Source of the DNA: Elephas maximus indicus
Taxonomy: Eukaryota; Chordata; Mammalia; Proboscidea; Elephantidae
Direction of reading: 5' to 3'
NCBI RefSeq assembly: GCF_024166365.1
Contig: NC_064819.1
Span: forward strand, 111,706,293-111,770,292
DNA: 64,000 bases
Shown: piece after piece, positions 35,968 to 47,943 of the stretch
Layout: each line of letters opens with the position of its first letter
How positions within the stretch are numbered: position 1 is the stretch's first letter
The notes under the pieces: generated by a model
Database searches by the model: none
What the model saw: the letters and a program-made list of their open reading frames with translations, nothing else
Told to the model about the DNA's origin: nothing
Position numbers and translations under genes: made by a program

Positions 35968-36037
35968 CTGTTGTATGCTCTGTTATACACAGAGTTGCTA
36001 TGAGTAGGAGCCTACTCGACGGCATCTAACAACAACA
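35968..36037 (+). repeat. RTE 3' tail fragment
   Basis: gttgctatgagtaggagcct, then a ggcatctaacaacaac end identical in layout to the RTE at 42183. Confidence 0.7.
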
Positions 36038-36111
36038 TTTTAAGAGAAATTTTTTAGACTCCATATACTTGAAATAATATTGCCCAAACAATTCAGCAGT
36101 TGTCCTCTTAC

Positions 36112-36324
36112 CTGCTGGAAAGAAAAGGGAACCCATTTGGAAAGTAACTTTGTAGTCTTCATCCTCCTCTATGCAGCACTTAAAGCTGTAGGAGCCATTG
36201 CATGGAACTGCAACTTCCAAAGGATCAATCAAGATATTTGCTTGTAGAGGCAGCGGGTGAACAATGACATCCTTGGTTGCAATACTATATGAATTTTTAT
36301 ATTTAAATATACAGTGATAGGTTC
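36112..36324 (-). CDS. ADGRF5: ADGRF5 exon: Ig3 end and Cys-rich linker
   Basis: 213 bases, phase 1-1. The acceptor is ccctctactcag and the donor gtaagag. The peptide starts TYHCIFKYKNSYSIATKD, closing Ig3. It then passes through HPLPLQANILIDPLEV to a segment with KCCIEEDEDYKVTF and ends in FFPA. An RTE 3' tail (35968-36037) lies about 75 bases downstream of the donor. Confidence 0.93.
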
Positions 36325-36875
36325 CTGAGTAGAGGGAAGCAAACATAAGATGTAATAAGATAACCATTCCTAAAAGTCCATTTGCTGGGAAGGTTAAGAA
36401 AAAAAGCTCCCTGTCAAATTTGTACAAGGGCACAGTACACCTGCCTGAATGCTAAAGGAGAAAATGTTTGGTCAGCTCCCCTGCTGGATTCTCCATGTCT
36501 TTGAAGAATTAACCAACAGCCACCCAAGTATTACATACCTTTGAATAGATTTAAGTGGCTTATACAAGTTCACACAGCTTGTTTCAAACCAGGAACTGGG
36601 TTTCAAACCAGGTTCTTGAATCCTACTCCAAGGTTCTTTCACCAACCCAGGGCATAAATGATAATTCTGGCATGTGTTGGGATGTGAATTTCTTTGAAGA
36701 GAATTATTGGCCTGATAGAACGTTGTGGTGTTGTGACCTCCACTCTTCACCCAGCCCATGCCTGGATCTCTCAGGCTGCAGGACATCATGGCATCAGGAG
36801 TGTGGTGAGAGGGAGAGAGAGAGAGAGCTCTTGGGAGAGCTTGACCTGTGAACTTTGATCTATAATTCTATTTAA

Positions 36876-37072
36876 ACCCCATTGTTGTCAAGCCAATTGC
36901 AGCTCATAGCAACCCCATGTGTTACAGAGTAGCCCGGCTCCACAGGATTTTCTTGGCTGTAATCTATGAAAACAGTAGGCCAGACCTTTCTTCCATGGAG
37001 CCACTGGGTGAGTTTGAACTGCTGTTCTTTAGGTCAGCAGCTGATAGCAAACCACTTGTGCCAGGTAGGGAC
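36876..37072 (-). repeat. AfroSINE (long form)
   Basis: Tail ttgtcaagccaattgcagct to tgtgccaggtagggacc; diverged. Confidence 0.8.
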
Positions 37073-37778
37073 CTTCTGACTCAACCTAGAAAATTCTAAA
37101 GACAGGGGTATTGGTAGATCTTGCTGGAGTGTTGAGAGGGCTGCAGGAGCAGTACCCTGTATACCTAGTGTTTGGAAAGTGGTTGGGTTGAGCTTTGAAA
37201 GAACCTCATCTAAGTGGACATTATGCTAGGGACCATCAGAGAATGACCCACCATTTGAGCAGCTGCTTGGAAACAGTATGGTAAGATTATAAATGCCACC
37301 TTCAGTAAATTAAGACCCTTCACTTTCTTTCCATTTCTTCTCTTTGCCGCAAACCTGTAGGAACCAGGAGCAACAGCTGCCTGGTGGGAAAGAGGTATAA
37401 CAAGGAGACTGAAGAAGCTCCTTTCAACTCCTTTCTGCCTTGTTATGGGGGAGGTGAAATTTAAATTGGATATAAAATGAAAGGATGGTAGATCTAGATC
37501 AGAATAGGTTTTTCAGTACCTGAGTACTGGACTGTTCTAACAGTGTACTGTGACCAGAAAAGCTGTGGGCTCTCCTAAGTTATAACTCAGCAGTAGGAAA
37601 GAGTAATTGGACACAGCAGGTTTGAGATCAGCCTTGAAGAAAACATTCCCACTTCCTGGGAAGTTCAGCCCAAATAATAACACTATTTCTATAATGTTGC
37701 CTAGAACTTACATGAAAACTTAAATAAAATGTAGGACTTGCAGGATCTCGAGTGAGTTCTATAGTTAATTAAAGGCAA

Positions 37779-38015
37779 CAGAGTAGAGTGGTTAAGAGCC
37801 AGCCACCAGAGCCAGACAGTCTGGCACTACCATTTACCAGATGTATAACCTTGGGTAGTTACTTAACCTCATGGGGTCTTGGTTTCCTCATATGTAACTT
37901 GGGGATAATAATAGCAATATCCTCAAGGTTTATTGTATTAAATAAATTAATACATTTAAACAGTTAGCACAGTACATATTACATAGTAAGTGCTCAATAA
38001 ATGATAGCTGTTATT
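37779..38015 (+). repeat. MIR SINE
   Basis: agagtggttaagagccagcc, tataaccttgggtagttact and gtaagtgctcaataaatgat in order. A nearly complete MIR. Confidence 0.8.
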
Positions 38016-38117
38016 ATGGCAGCCCTGACTAGCAGCTTCCCTTTGCATTCAGAGACTTGGTTTTCCTTCCAACATGAACAATTTATACAGGTTAAATAAT
38101 AATAAAAAAAAAATAGT

Positions 38118-38295
38118 AATAAACAATTGCCTCAAATCTGACTCTTAGTGATCCTATGTATGTTAGAGTAGAACCGGGCTCCAAAGGGTTCTCAATGATT
38201 GATTTTTTGCAAGTGCTTCTCTGTGTGGACTTGAACCTCCAACTTGTTGGTTAGCAGCAGAGTACGTTAACCGTTTGTACCACCTGGAGACTCCA
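38118..38295 (-). repeat. AfroSINE (long form)
   Basis: Reverse copy ending gtaccacctggagactcc with ggttagcagcagagtacg. Confidence 0.83.
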
Positions 38296-38976
38296 AGAAT
38301 CTTGGAATAGAATTTGCTAAAATAAAAATTATTCTGTTCCTTGGGCCCAGACATATAAAAACTTTACCTAAGGTTTTTTTTTTTTTTTTTTTTTCCTTAT
38401 ACCACAGTTGGTTGAAACACTCCCAAGAGTCTGGTAAAAGATCTTCAAAAAAAAAAAAAAAAAAATTCTCTTCATGGCAAGAATACAGGCTTTGGAGTCA
38501 GAGAGACTTAGTTCCAATTCTGGCTCTACAACTCAAGGTATGTAAGCCTAGGCACCATCACTCATCTATCAGTTTGCATACTTTGGTGTCTTGGGTGTTG
38601 CTGTGATGCTGGAAACTGTGCCATCAGTATTTCAAATACCAGGAGAGTTACCCATAGTGGACAGGTTTCAGTGAAGCTTCCAGACTAAGATAGAGTAGGA
38701 AGAAGAACAGGAGATCTATTTCAAAAAAAACTGGCCAGTGAAAACTTTATGGACAGCAGTGGGACATTGATATAGTGCCAGAAGATGATCCCCTCAGGTT
38801 GGAAGGCACTCAAAATATGACTGAGGAAGAGCTGTCTCCCCAAAGTAGAGTTGACCTTGATGATGTAGATGGAGTCGAGCTTTCGGGGCCTTCATTTGCT
38901 AATGTGGCATGACTCAAAATTAGAAGAAAACAGTTGCAAACATCCAGTAATAATCAGACTGTGAAATGTACAAAGT

Positions 38977-39510
38977 ATGAATCTAGCAAAATTGGAAGTT
39001 GTCAAAAATGAAATAGAACACTTGAAGATGGATATTCTAGGCATTAGTGACCTAAAATGGGCTGGTATTGACCATTTTGAATCAGGCAATCATATGCTTT
39101 ACTATGTTGGGAATAACAAATTGAAGAGGAATGGTGTCATATTTGCTGGCAAAAAGAACATTTCAAGATCTGTCCTGAAGTACAACACTGTCAGCGATAG
39201 GATAATATCCATACACCTACAAGGAAGACCAGTTAATATCACTATTACTCAAGTTTACACACCAACAACTAATGCCAGAAATGAAGAGACTGAAGATTTT
39301 TATCTTCTGCAGTCTGAAACTGATCAAACATACACTCAATATGCATTGATAATTACTGGTGATTGGAATGCAAACGTTGGAAGCAAAGAAGAAGCACCAG
39401 TAGTTGGAAAATATGGCTTTGGTAACAGAAATGATGCCAAAGGTCACATGATAGAATCTTGCAAGACCAATGACCTAGTCACTGGAAATACCTTTTCTTC
39501 AGCAACATAA
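38977..39510 (+). pseudogene. RTE endonuclease domain (fragment of ORF)
   Basis: An open frame of 177 codons. It shows endonuclease landmarks: DILGISDLKWAGIDHFESG (target-recognition strand), VYTPTTNA, and the catalytic-type GDWNANVG. The frame ends early compared with an intact RTE polyprotein, and the rest follows after frameshifts. It is a relic and not a host gene. Confidence 0.88.
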
Positions 39511-40117
39511 ATGGCAACTATACAGCTGTACCTCACCAGATTAATACACAAGAATCAAATCGACTACATCTGTGAATGGAGACAATGGAGAAGCTCAAAA
39601 TCATCAGTCAGAACAAGGCCAGGGGCCAACTGTAGAACAGATCAATTGCTCATATGCAAGTTCAAGTTGAAGCGGAAGAAAATCAGAACAAGTTCACGAG
39701 AGCCAAAGTATGACCTTCAGTATATCCCACCTGGATTTAGAGGCCATCTCAAGAATAGATTTGACATATTAAACACTAATAACCAAAGACCACATGAGTT
39801 GTGGTGTGATATCAAGGACATCATACATGAAGAAAGCAAGAGGTTATTAAAAAGACAGGAAAGAAAGAAAAGGCCTAAATGAATGTCACAAGAGACTCTG
39901 AAACTTGCTTTGAACATAGAGTAGCTAAAGCGAATGGAAGAAATGATGAAGTAAAATTGCTGAACTGAAGATTCCAAAGGGTGGCTCAAGAAGACAAATT
40001 AAAGTATTATAATGAAATGTGCAAAGACCTGGAGTTAGGAAAGGGAAGAACATGCTTGGTATTTTTCAAGTTGAAAGAACTGAAGAAAAAATTCAAGCCT
40101 TGAGTTGCAATTTTGAA

Positions 40118-40290
40118 GGTGATGCAGAGGTTAGGTGCTACATTAAGCTTCAGCTGCTAACTAAAATGTCTGCCGTTTGAATCCAGCAGCTGCTCCTTGG
40201 AAACCCTTTGGGGCAGTTTTACTCTGTCCTATAAGGTCACTCTGAGTCAGAATTGACTCGACAGCAACAGGTTTGGTCGTTTTTGGTTTA
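40118..40290 (+). repeat. AfroSINE nested in the RTE
   Basis: gtgatgcagaggttaggtgc, gtttgaatccagcagctgc, tcagaattgactcgacagc. It separates the RTE regions leading into RT. Confidence 0.82.
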
Positions 40291-40305
40291 TGGACAAAAT
40301 ACTGA

Positions 40306-40509
40306 ATGATGCAAGAAGCAACAAAAGACGACGGAAGGAATACACAGAGTCACTATAACAAAAAAGAACTGGTTGATGTTCAACGATTTCAGGAGGTAGC
40401 ATATGATCAAGAACTGATGTTACTGAAGGAAGAAGTCCAAGCTGCACTGAAGACACTGGCAAAAAATAAGGCTCCAGGAATTGACAGAATACCAAACGAG
40501 ATGTTTTGA
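40306..40509 (+). pseudogene. RTE reverse-transcriptase N-terminal fragment
   Basis: Short frame ending LKTLAKNKAPGIDRIPNE, then a TGA. The RT finger/palm motifs continue in other frames to about 40905, including a QKDVYLYFIDYVKAFDCVDH stretch. Confidence 0.82.
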
Positions 40510-41055
40510 CAAATAAATGCAATGCTGGAAGTGCTCACTCGTCTATGCCAAGAAATTTGGAAGAGTGCTATCTGGCCAACAGACTGGAAGAGATCCATAT
40601 TTGTGCCCATTCCAAAGAAAGATGATTGAACAGAATGCAGAAATTATCATACAATATCATTAATATCACATGCAAGTAAAATTTTGCTGAAGATCATTCA
40701 AAAACGGTTGCAGCAGTACATGACAGGGAACTGCCAAAAATTCAAGCTGGATTCAGAAGAGGATGTGGAATGAGGGTTATCACTGCAAATGTCAGATGGA
40801 TCTTGGCTGAAAGCAGAGAATACCAGAAAGATGTTTACCTGTATTTTATTGACTATGTAAAGGCATTCGATTGTGTGGATCATAACAAATTATGGATAAC
40901 ATTGTGAAGAATGGGAATTCCAGAACACTTAATCGTGCTCATGCAGAACCTGTGCACAGACCAAGAGGCAGTTATTTGAACAGAATAATGAGATACCATG
41001 TGGTTGAAAATCAGAAAAGGTATGCGATGGGGTTTTATTCTTTCACCATCCTGAT

Positions 41056-41571
41056 TATCATGGATTGAAATTATGTCCCTCCAAAAATGTGTGTATCGAC
41101 TTGGCTAAGCCATGATTCCCAGTATTTGTGGTTGCCCTCCATTCTGTGATTGTAATTTTATGTTAAGAGGGTTAAGGTGGGATTGTAACACCACCCTTAC
41201 TCAGGTCACCTCCCTGATTCAATCTAAGGGGGTTTCCCTGGGATGTGGCCTGCACCACCTTTTAACTCTCAAGAGATAAAAGGAAACGGAAGCAAGTAGA
41301 GAGTTGGGGACCTCATATCACCAAGAAAGAAGCACCAGGAGCAGAGTGCGTCCTTTAAACCCAGGGTCCCTGCACAGAGACGCTCCTAGGCCAGGGGAAT
41401 ATCGATGAGAAACACCTTCCTCCAAAGCCAACAGAGAGAAAAAGCCTTACCCTGGAGCTGATGCCCTGAATTTGGACTTGTGACCTACTAGACTGTGAGA
41501 AAATAAATTTCTCTTGTTAAAGGCATCCACTTGTGGTATTTCTGTTGTAACAGCACAAGATGACTAAGACA
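41056..41571 (+). repeat. Solo MaLR-type LTR nested in the RTE
   Basis: 516 bases from tatcatggattgaaattatg to agatgactaagaca. The 5-bp sequence ctgat stands at 41051-41055 and again at 41572-41576, a typical ERVL/MaLR duplication. RTE sequence resumes after it. An AATAAA-like aaaataaatttctc sits near the end. No coding sequence is present. Confidence 0.85.
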
Positions 41572-42395
41572 CTGATTCAAATGGTATCTGCGCAAATAAT
41601 CTAAGAAGCTGGACTAGATGAAGAAGAACATAACATCAGGATTGGAGGAAGACTCATTAACAACCTGTGATATGCAAATGATACAATCTTTCCTGCTGAA
41701 AGGGAAGAGGACTTGAAGCACTTACCAATGAATATCAAAGACCACAGCCTTCAGTACGGATTACACAGTCAACATAAAGAAAACAAAAATCCTCACAACT
41801 GGACCAATAAGCAACATCATGATAAACGAAGAATTGTTGCTTTTGAATTATGGTGTTGGTAAAGAAAATTGAATGTATCTTTCTTGGAAGAAGTACAGCC
41901 AGAATGCTCCTTAGAAGTGAGGATGGTGAGACTTTGTCTCAGGTACTTTGGACATATTATCAGGAGGGATCAGTCCCTGCAGAGGATATCATGCTTGGTA
42001 AAGCAGAGGGTCAGTGAAAAAGAGGAAGACCCTCAATGAGACGAACTGACACAGTGGCTGCAACAACGGGCTCAAACATAGCAACAATTGTGAAGATGAA
42101 GCAGGACCAGCTGGTGTTTCCTTCTATTGTACATAAGGTCGCTATGAGTTGGAACCAACTTGATGGCATCTAACAACAACAAGAAGCTAGGCATTTCCTT
42201 ATTGTCTCTGAGTCTCAGTTTCCTAGGCTGTAAATAGGAATAATGACATCTTCCCCCAAATCACTGTTTAATTAAATGTGATAATATAAGTTATGGCTGG
42301 TGTAGAAGTGTCCCAGGGCAGGGCCTCCATGGGTGCTATTATCGCGTTTCCATGGGGTCCAGGCAGCACACCACAATATTTGATCTTTCACTCAC

Positions 42396-42605
42396 CATTC
42401 CACTCCCTGGTCGAAGTCTCAACTGTCAGTACTGATTCGGCTCCATCAGGATACCTCCTTGTGGTATAAAACTTTTGATGTATTTTAATTCCAGCAGAAG
42501 TGTTCCAGTACACCTCATCATAGTTACTGACATCACTGTTGCATGTTATAGAAAAGTTTTGTCCCTCAGAAACAGAAATTGGGTCCGGGGTTATTGTTAG
42601 GTTGG
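42396..42605 (-). CDS. ADGRF5: ADGRF5 exon: third Ig-like domain
   Basis: 210 bases, phase 1-1. The acceptor is cattctttcag and the donor gtgagtg. The peptide starts NLTITPDPISVSEGQN, carries the first Ig cysteine (SITC) and the motif EVYWNTS, and ends STREWNG. The next exon adds TYHC to complete the Ig disulfide. NLT, NFS and NTS are potential glycosylation sites. Confidence 0.94.
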
Positions 42606-44420
42606 CTGAAAGAATGCAAACAAAACAGACAAAACAAAACCAACAAGTCCGATGTTTAGTCTTTCTGGTGATATCAACAGAGGAGTGAAATTTAAGACAG
42701 ACAGAAACAATGGGCCATCCTGACTCTACTTCTGTCAGCGTGGGATTGGTACCTTGCTGCTCCTGGGCTTTACTTCTTTCTAGGCTGTTCCCAGTGGTGC
42801 TCTGAACTGTACTCATTTCCATCACATGCCTTGGGAACTCGTGCGCATCCCTTTTGTGGCTGCAATTATCTCCTGATGATCAGTAGGGCAAAAGGTTGCA
42901 AACTTAGGGGTGTTGGCTTAACCCAAGCTCCCCTCCATCCTCTTCTGTGACACCTCAGGGTAGAATAAATGGCTCAGCTCTCACAGCAATTTCATTCTCA
43001 ACTCTTTTAAAATGCTCTTTCATAACACCATTTATTTTACTTTCATTCATTCTATATTTCTCCTCAATGGCAGGCACTTTATCTTCCGTGTCTTGGCATC
43101 CTCAGCACTTGGCACTATGCCTGGTACAAAGTCAGTGTTTAATAATGACTCCTCAATGAGCAAAAGAGAGCTTTCTGGAGCTATCCATGAAGTAGAGGGA
43201 TCATATAGTTTATTGCCCAAAGAATTAGACCTGGGCTGTCTGAGGAAAGTAGGGATGTATGGGCACCCTAAGTATAAGTCTCTCTGTATCTGTTCTTCTT
43301 CCTGAGAAGTTCCTCATTGGTTTATGGGCAATTATTCATCAAAAGTATTAACAAAGACCCTTAGAAATATAAAAGCTTATGTAAGTATCCATTATTTTTT
43401 TGCTCTGGTTCTATTTTCCTATTCTTTTAGATCACATCTTTTTACATAGTTGACATTTCAAAATGCCATTCACTTCTGTCCTCCACAGGTAAATGGCTTT
43501 GTGCCCTAAGCTCACTGACTACTTTCCCAATCAGTGTAAAATTGTATTCTTAATCAAAATCAAAAGAAATCAGGACTTTCTACAGTGCCCTTTAGGAGTT
43601 GGGATTCAAATGTACAGATACAGCCCAAAGTCACTCAAGCATGGTAAAATGGGTCCCTCTTATTGCCCTCGGTGGCTGAAGGGATCTTGAGATGGGCTCT
43701 CCAAGCGTTGGCTGTGTCTGAGAGGGGAAAGGAAAAGGCTCATGGAACCATGACTCTGGTTCTCTTGATTCTCAGATGAGGTCAAAGACCAAGCCCGCAG
43801 TTCTCAGCAAAGATTAAACACGCCCCAAGACAGACAAAGGCACACATAATCAACATAACTCCCGGGGTTAAAATTTACGCAAAATTGGAAATTGCTCATA
43901 ATAACCATAAGCTTTGCCAGGACAGTCATTCTTTCAGATAAACCTAATTTTGATCTTTGTAAAAACACTAAGTCACAATTACAGAAAATATGAATAAGAG
44001 AAGCAAATGTTTCTTATATCAGCCCTTTCTCCAAATTGTACAAAAAGGGTCTATAGTTTATCTAAATATTTAGTTTTTGTAAGATGGGTGGAAAAGCAAG
44101 TTTGGCTACCCCATTTTTGCAGAGAGAAGTGAATTTATAATGTTTGTGAGACAAGAAATGATCATTTTAATAGGCCTAAGTTGAATTCATTGAAAGATTA
44201 GAAAAACACTTGTTCCAACTGTAAAATAAACACAAAATAACAGATTAATCTAGAATAGGTGAAATGGAAGAGGGGGATGGTGGAGAGAGGTGAGGTTGCT
44301 ATGGAAGAGTGAACCAGGCAGCAGAAACACAAGGAGGGGAGTGGGATTATGGGGGGAGAAAGGGAGGAATTAGGGGCATTATTATAAATTTATAATAAAT
44401 ACAATCATTAACTAGGAGTA
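42606..44420. other. ADGRF5 intron, mostly unassigned
   Basis: An L2-like 3' end lies at about 43060-43160. The remaining sequence is unique-looking and shows no exon. Confidence 0.4.
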
Positions 44421-44423
44421 AAG

Positions 44424-44572
44424 AGCCCTGGGGTTGTAGTGGTTAACAGCTCTGCTGCCAACCAAAAGATCAGCAGTTCCAATCCACCAGTCACTCCTTG
44501 GAAACCCTATGGAGCAGTTCTACTCTGTACGATAGGCTTGCTGTGAGTCGGGATCAACTTGACAACAATGGG
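44424..44572 (+). repeat. AfroSINE (short form)
   Basis: gagccctggggttgtagtgg, agttccaatccaccagtcac, gtcgggatcaacttgacaac. Confidence 0.87.
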
Positions 44573-44675
44573 CAAGCTGAGGATGAAACTCCACCTCCCA
44601 GTTCAGCTCTGCGTGACCGATGCAATAAGGAGGTGTCTTCCCTGCAGCCACTGCCTCCTACCCCTACTCTTAAAC

Positions 44676-44881
44676 CCAAACGAAACCCATTACCATCGAG
44701 TCGATTCCGACTCACAGCGACCCTGTAGGACAGAGTAGAACTGCCCCATAGGGTTTCCAAGGCTGTAATCTTTACAGAAGCAGACTGTAACATCTTTCTC
44801 CGGTCAAGCGTCTGGTAGGTTTGAACCGCAGACCTTTTGGTTAGCAGCCAAGCACTTAACCACTGTGCCACCAGGGCTCCT
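44676..44881 (-). repeat. AfroSINE (long form), well preserved
   Basis: Tail accatcgagtcgattccgac, middle gtaatctttacagaagcaga, head gtgccaccagggctcc. Confidence 0.92.
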
Positions 44882-45062
44882 TCCCCTACCCTTGTAATAG
44901 TAAAAAAGACTCCACCTGAATTAAAATGGCAGAGAGAAGAGTCCCCACTCCCAAGAAAGGTCCTGCTTCATTTTGCTCACAGATATTCCCAGTTCATTTG
45001 GCAGACTTTGCTTTAGGGTGCAACACATTTATGGCTAAAAATTCTAGTAAAGAAGTCCTTAC

Positions 45063-45233
45063 CCACAGAGGTGAAAGTCACTTCTATGTCCTTACTGCCT
45101 CTGGCTCCATGAGCGCTGATGAACTCACAAGTGTAGATGACTTTTGTTCCAGATGACCCACTTGGGCATTGGGTTCCATCAGCCTTGAAGGTATATTTGC
45201 TGCAGTGGAACTCTAGGTCTGTTTCAGGGGTTC
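45063..45233 (-). CDS. ADGRF5: ADGRF5 exon: second Ig-like domain, C-terminal part
   Basis: 171 bases, phase 1-1. The acceptor is accattgcag at 45234 and the donor gtaagg below 45063. The peptide begins TPETDLEFHCSKY, contains CPSGSSGTKVIYTC, and ends GSKDIEVTFTSV. The frame continues correctly at both ends (G at the start, A at the end). An AfroSINE sits about 180 bases downstream of the donor. Confidence 0.92.
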
Positions 45234-45366
45234 CTGCAATGGTATAAGCAGTTCTTTTGCCGTCACAGTTGTCTGACTCTTCAATTTAGTAACAGAGGTG
45301 TCAAATCAGCGAACAAGGGTTTCTTTTTAAATTAGATTTCTTCTCTCTCAACGGAGAGATGGGATA

Positions 45367-45590
45367 GTACAGTAGTGGTTAAGCCCGCAGACTCGAGCCA
45401 GGTTGCCTGGATTCAGATCCCAGACTCCATCACCTCCTAGCAGGGTATTGTTGAGAAAGTCTTTTAACTGCTCTGTGCCTCAGCTTCTCCAGTTGTGAAG
45501 TAGGAATAAATAACAGTAGGTACTCCTATTGTCAGATTCAGTGGGTATATAAGGCACTTAGATCAGTGCCCACCTGAAGCCTGCCCCTAA
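45367..45590 (+). repeat. MIR SINE
   Basis: acagtagtggttaagcccgc, actgctctgtgcctcagctt and ggcacttagatcagtgccc. It is about 130 bases upstream of an ADGRF5 exon acceptor. Confidence 0.75.
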
Positions 45591-45936
45591 CAAAGGTAAT
45601 ATTAGTGATGTCATTGGAGTGTGAAAGATTAAAAAGACAAGCAAGATGTGTGGGTAATATTAGTACTGGACGGGAAAAAGATGTGGGATTAGTTAGACTA
45701 TTATTATTATCATTGGAAGGAAGAAGAAGTGAGACTAGGACATCTCATATACATCTCAATTGAGAAATATTTTCATAACTTGTTCCCTCTTATTAAATCT
45801 GTATTTACAGTGGAAGCTTCAACTTCATGCTTTCTCAGGTTACCAGCTGTTTTCCCTTCAAGTTAGCTCTCCTTCCATACCTTCCTTTCCATTTCTAGAA
45901 ATGCCATGCCCTCTGAGACATATTTACCTCTTGCCT

Positions 45937-46095
45937 ACCACCCATTGCCACTGAGTCAATTCTGACTCATAGCAATTCTATATGACAGGGGAAAACTGCC
46001 CTGTAGAGTTTCCAAGGAGCACCTGGTGGATTCAAACTGCTGACCCTTTGGTTAGCAGCTGTAGCACTTAACCACTACGCCACCAGGGTTTCTGG
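45937..46095 (-). repeat. AfroSINE (short form)
   Basis: Tail cactgagtcaattctgactc to head acgccaccagggtttc. Confidence 0.88.
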
Positions 46096-46099
46096 GTTC

Positions 46100-47930
46100 T
46101 CCAATAGGTATCCCCAATACCCTCTTGACTAATGTTTCCAACTCTAGACCCTTCGCTCTCTCTCCTCCCACCTTGTCTGCTGCCATGCACTCCTAAGGTG
46201 TTCTTCAAGCACTGTCACTAGATTATACCTCTGAAACATCTAGTCTACTTCAACCCATGGTCACTTACTCAGGCCCCATTGTCTATTATCTTCTCAATTA
46301 CAGACTATCATTGTAACTGGGTCTCTATTTTCAGTCATTTGCCCTGTCAATTTATCTGCTGCACTACCTTAACATTTATTCTTCTACAGTAAATTTGGAA
46401 TTTGGGGAAAGAGAGCTGCAGAAAGGGGGCAGCCAGTGGAGGAAGAGGAGGAGGAGAGGAGTAAGGGGCAGAGTGCTGATTCCAGATGGTAATTTCACCA
46501 GAGACCCATCTGTGCTGATCCCAGGGCAGCTGCCCTGTGGCAGGAAACCCATTGTTCTGCACTCGCTTTAGCCTGCAGTGGGCATTGGGAATGTCTGCAG
46601 AAGGGGTGGCCCCAGAGAGGTCCCTGGGTATTTGCACTTCAAACTTTTGGGTTCCTTTGCCAGAGGGTGAGATTTTTCACCTCTCAGAGCTGAAGGCTTA
46701 AAAATCAGTACCATGGAACTTTGCAAGGTCTTTCTCCCATCTGGCAGTTCCTTCAGGATGCCTGCACCGCTTCTTTCATAAAAATTAGGGAAGTGACTAA
46801 ATGAGCCATGTGCTAACCTTTTCAACAGTCACCAGATGCCTTTTCCATTCTTAGTGCTTTAAAGTCAAATACAATGCTGAAGGTGAAATGTGCTTTGCAA
46901 AACAGATGTGCTCAAGGAAAGTTGTGTATACATTGGTCATTATTTTACTATTTTTAAAATTTAATATAGTCTGATAGCAAAGGCTGCGTAAAATAAAGTC
47001 TCAGCCCACTAACGTATTTAATATGTAAAGCCACATTTTACTTTAAAGAAATATTTTACTTCAAAGATGTACATAATACTGTTATTTTGTAAGAGAAGGA
47101 CTGGATCTTGTTATCTCCGGTTTCTAGGGAGAAATAGTCTTCTGCTTCGGTCCGAACTCTGCCAGGCCAGCTTGCCCCAGTGTGGGCTTAGCAGGTGTGG
47201 GTAATACAGTTTGACCAAGACAGACTGTGGTCTTCAGACTAGATCTGAGGTGAGTCCCAATTCTCTTCCTGTTGTGAGAATCCTGGATAAGAAATTTAAC
47301 CTTGGCCTTGATTTCCTCATTTGGAAATTTGGAGGTGAAAATGACCACCGAATTGTGGTCAAGTTTAAATGTCATTAAAAGAGATAACACAGGTTTTAAA
47401 AGTTGGTTAACCATAAACTGCTATAAGAAACAGGGTCAGTTTTGCTGTATTAATTTATTATTATTGTTGTTATTATTATCATTAACCAGTTGCTGTCAAG
47501 AGATTGCACTGGCTGCTGAAGGAGAATGGATTGGAGGCAAGCCAAATGGTTGGTAAGGAGACCACTGGTGTGATTTTATTCAGTGATATGTGGTCAGTGT
47601 CTGCTCACACCCATAACTCAGCATTTCCTCCCTGGACTAGCTTCTGAGTGCACTGCTGTGCAAGGGCTGGCTGTTACCCACAGAACAAAATAGAGGTAGG
47701 ACAGGACTCTTAAGAACTCAGCTTGCTAAAAATCATAGTTCCAATAATCCTATCAGCCAGGACTTGCTTCATGCGCACGTGACTTGTGATTCAGAAGGGC
47801 CCGTATTTGGTTCAATGTAGTGTTGTTGCCATTTTCAAATTCCTGATAATCTCTGAACAAAGAGCCCTGCATTTTCATTTTGCACTGAGCTCCACATATA
47901 AGGTAGCTGGTCCTGCTTTCCGGCTCCCAA
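46100..47930. other. ADGRF5 intron, unassigned
   Basis: Contains a (TTA/TTG)n tract at about 47455-47482. Otherwise no recognised gene or repeat. Confidence 0.4.
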
Positions 47931-47943
47931 CGACCTATGGATG

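Larger units (their letters stand above)
38554..42183 (+). mobile_element. Near full-length RTE-type LINE, inactive, with nested insertions
   Basis: A non-LTR retrotransposon. The left flank aagcctaggca (38543-38553) and right flank aagctaggca (42184-42193) form a target-site duplication. It carries an AP-endonuclease region (38977-39507) and a reverse-transcriptase region with the motifs KNKAPGIDRIPNE (near 40470) and FIDYVKAFD (near 40845-40870), later YANDTIF. Frames are broken by several stops and shifts. The tail is gagttggaaccaacttgatgg, then CTAACAACAACAAG. Excluding the SINE and LTR inside it, about 2.9 kb remain. It resembles the RTE1 elements of afrotherians. Confidence 0.9.
38470..42235 (+). 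repeat. MIR split by an RTE insertion
   Basis: The left MIR part is 38470-38553 (caggctttggagtcagagag). The right part is 42184-42235 (ctgagtctcagtttcctagg). The RTE element lies exactly between them. Confidence 0.75.

Noticed and set aside
38977-42180. Active RTE element or domesticated endonuclease gene
   Set aside because: The frame is broken by stops and shifts and by two insertions; it is a relic.
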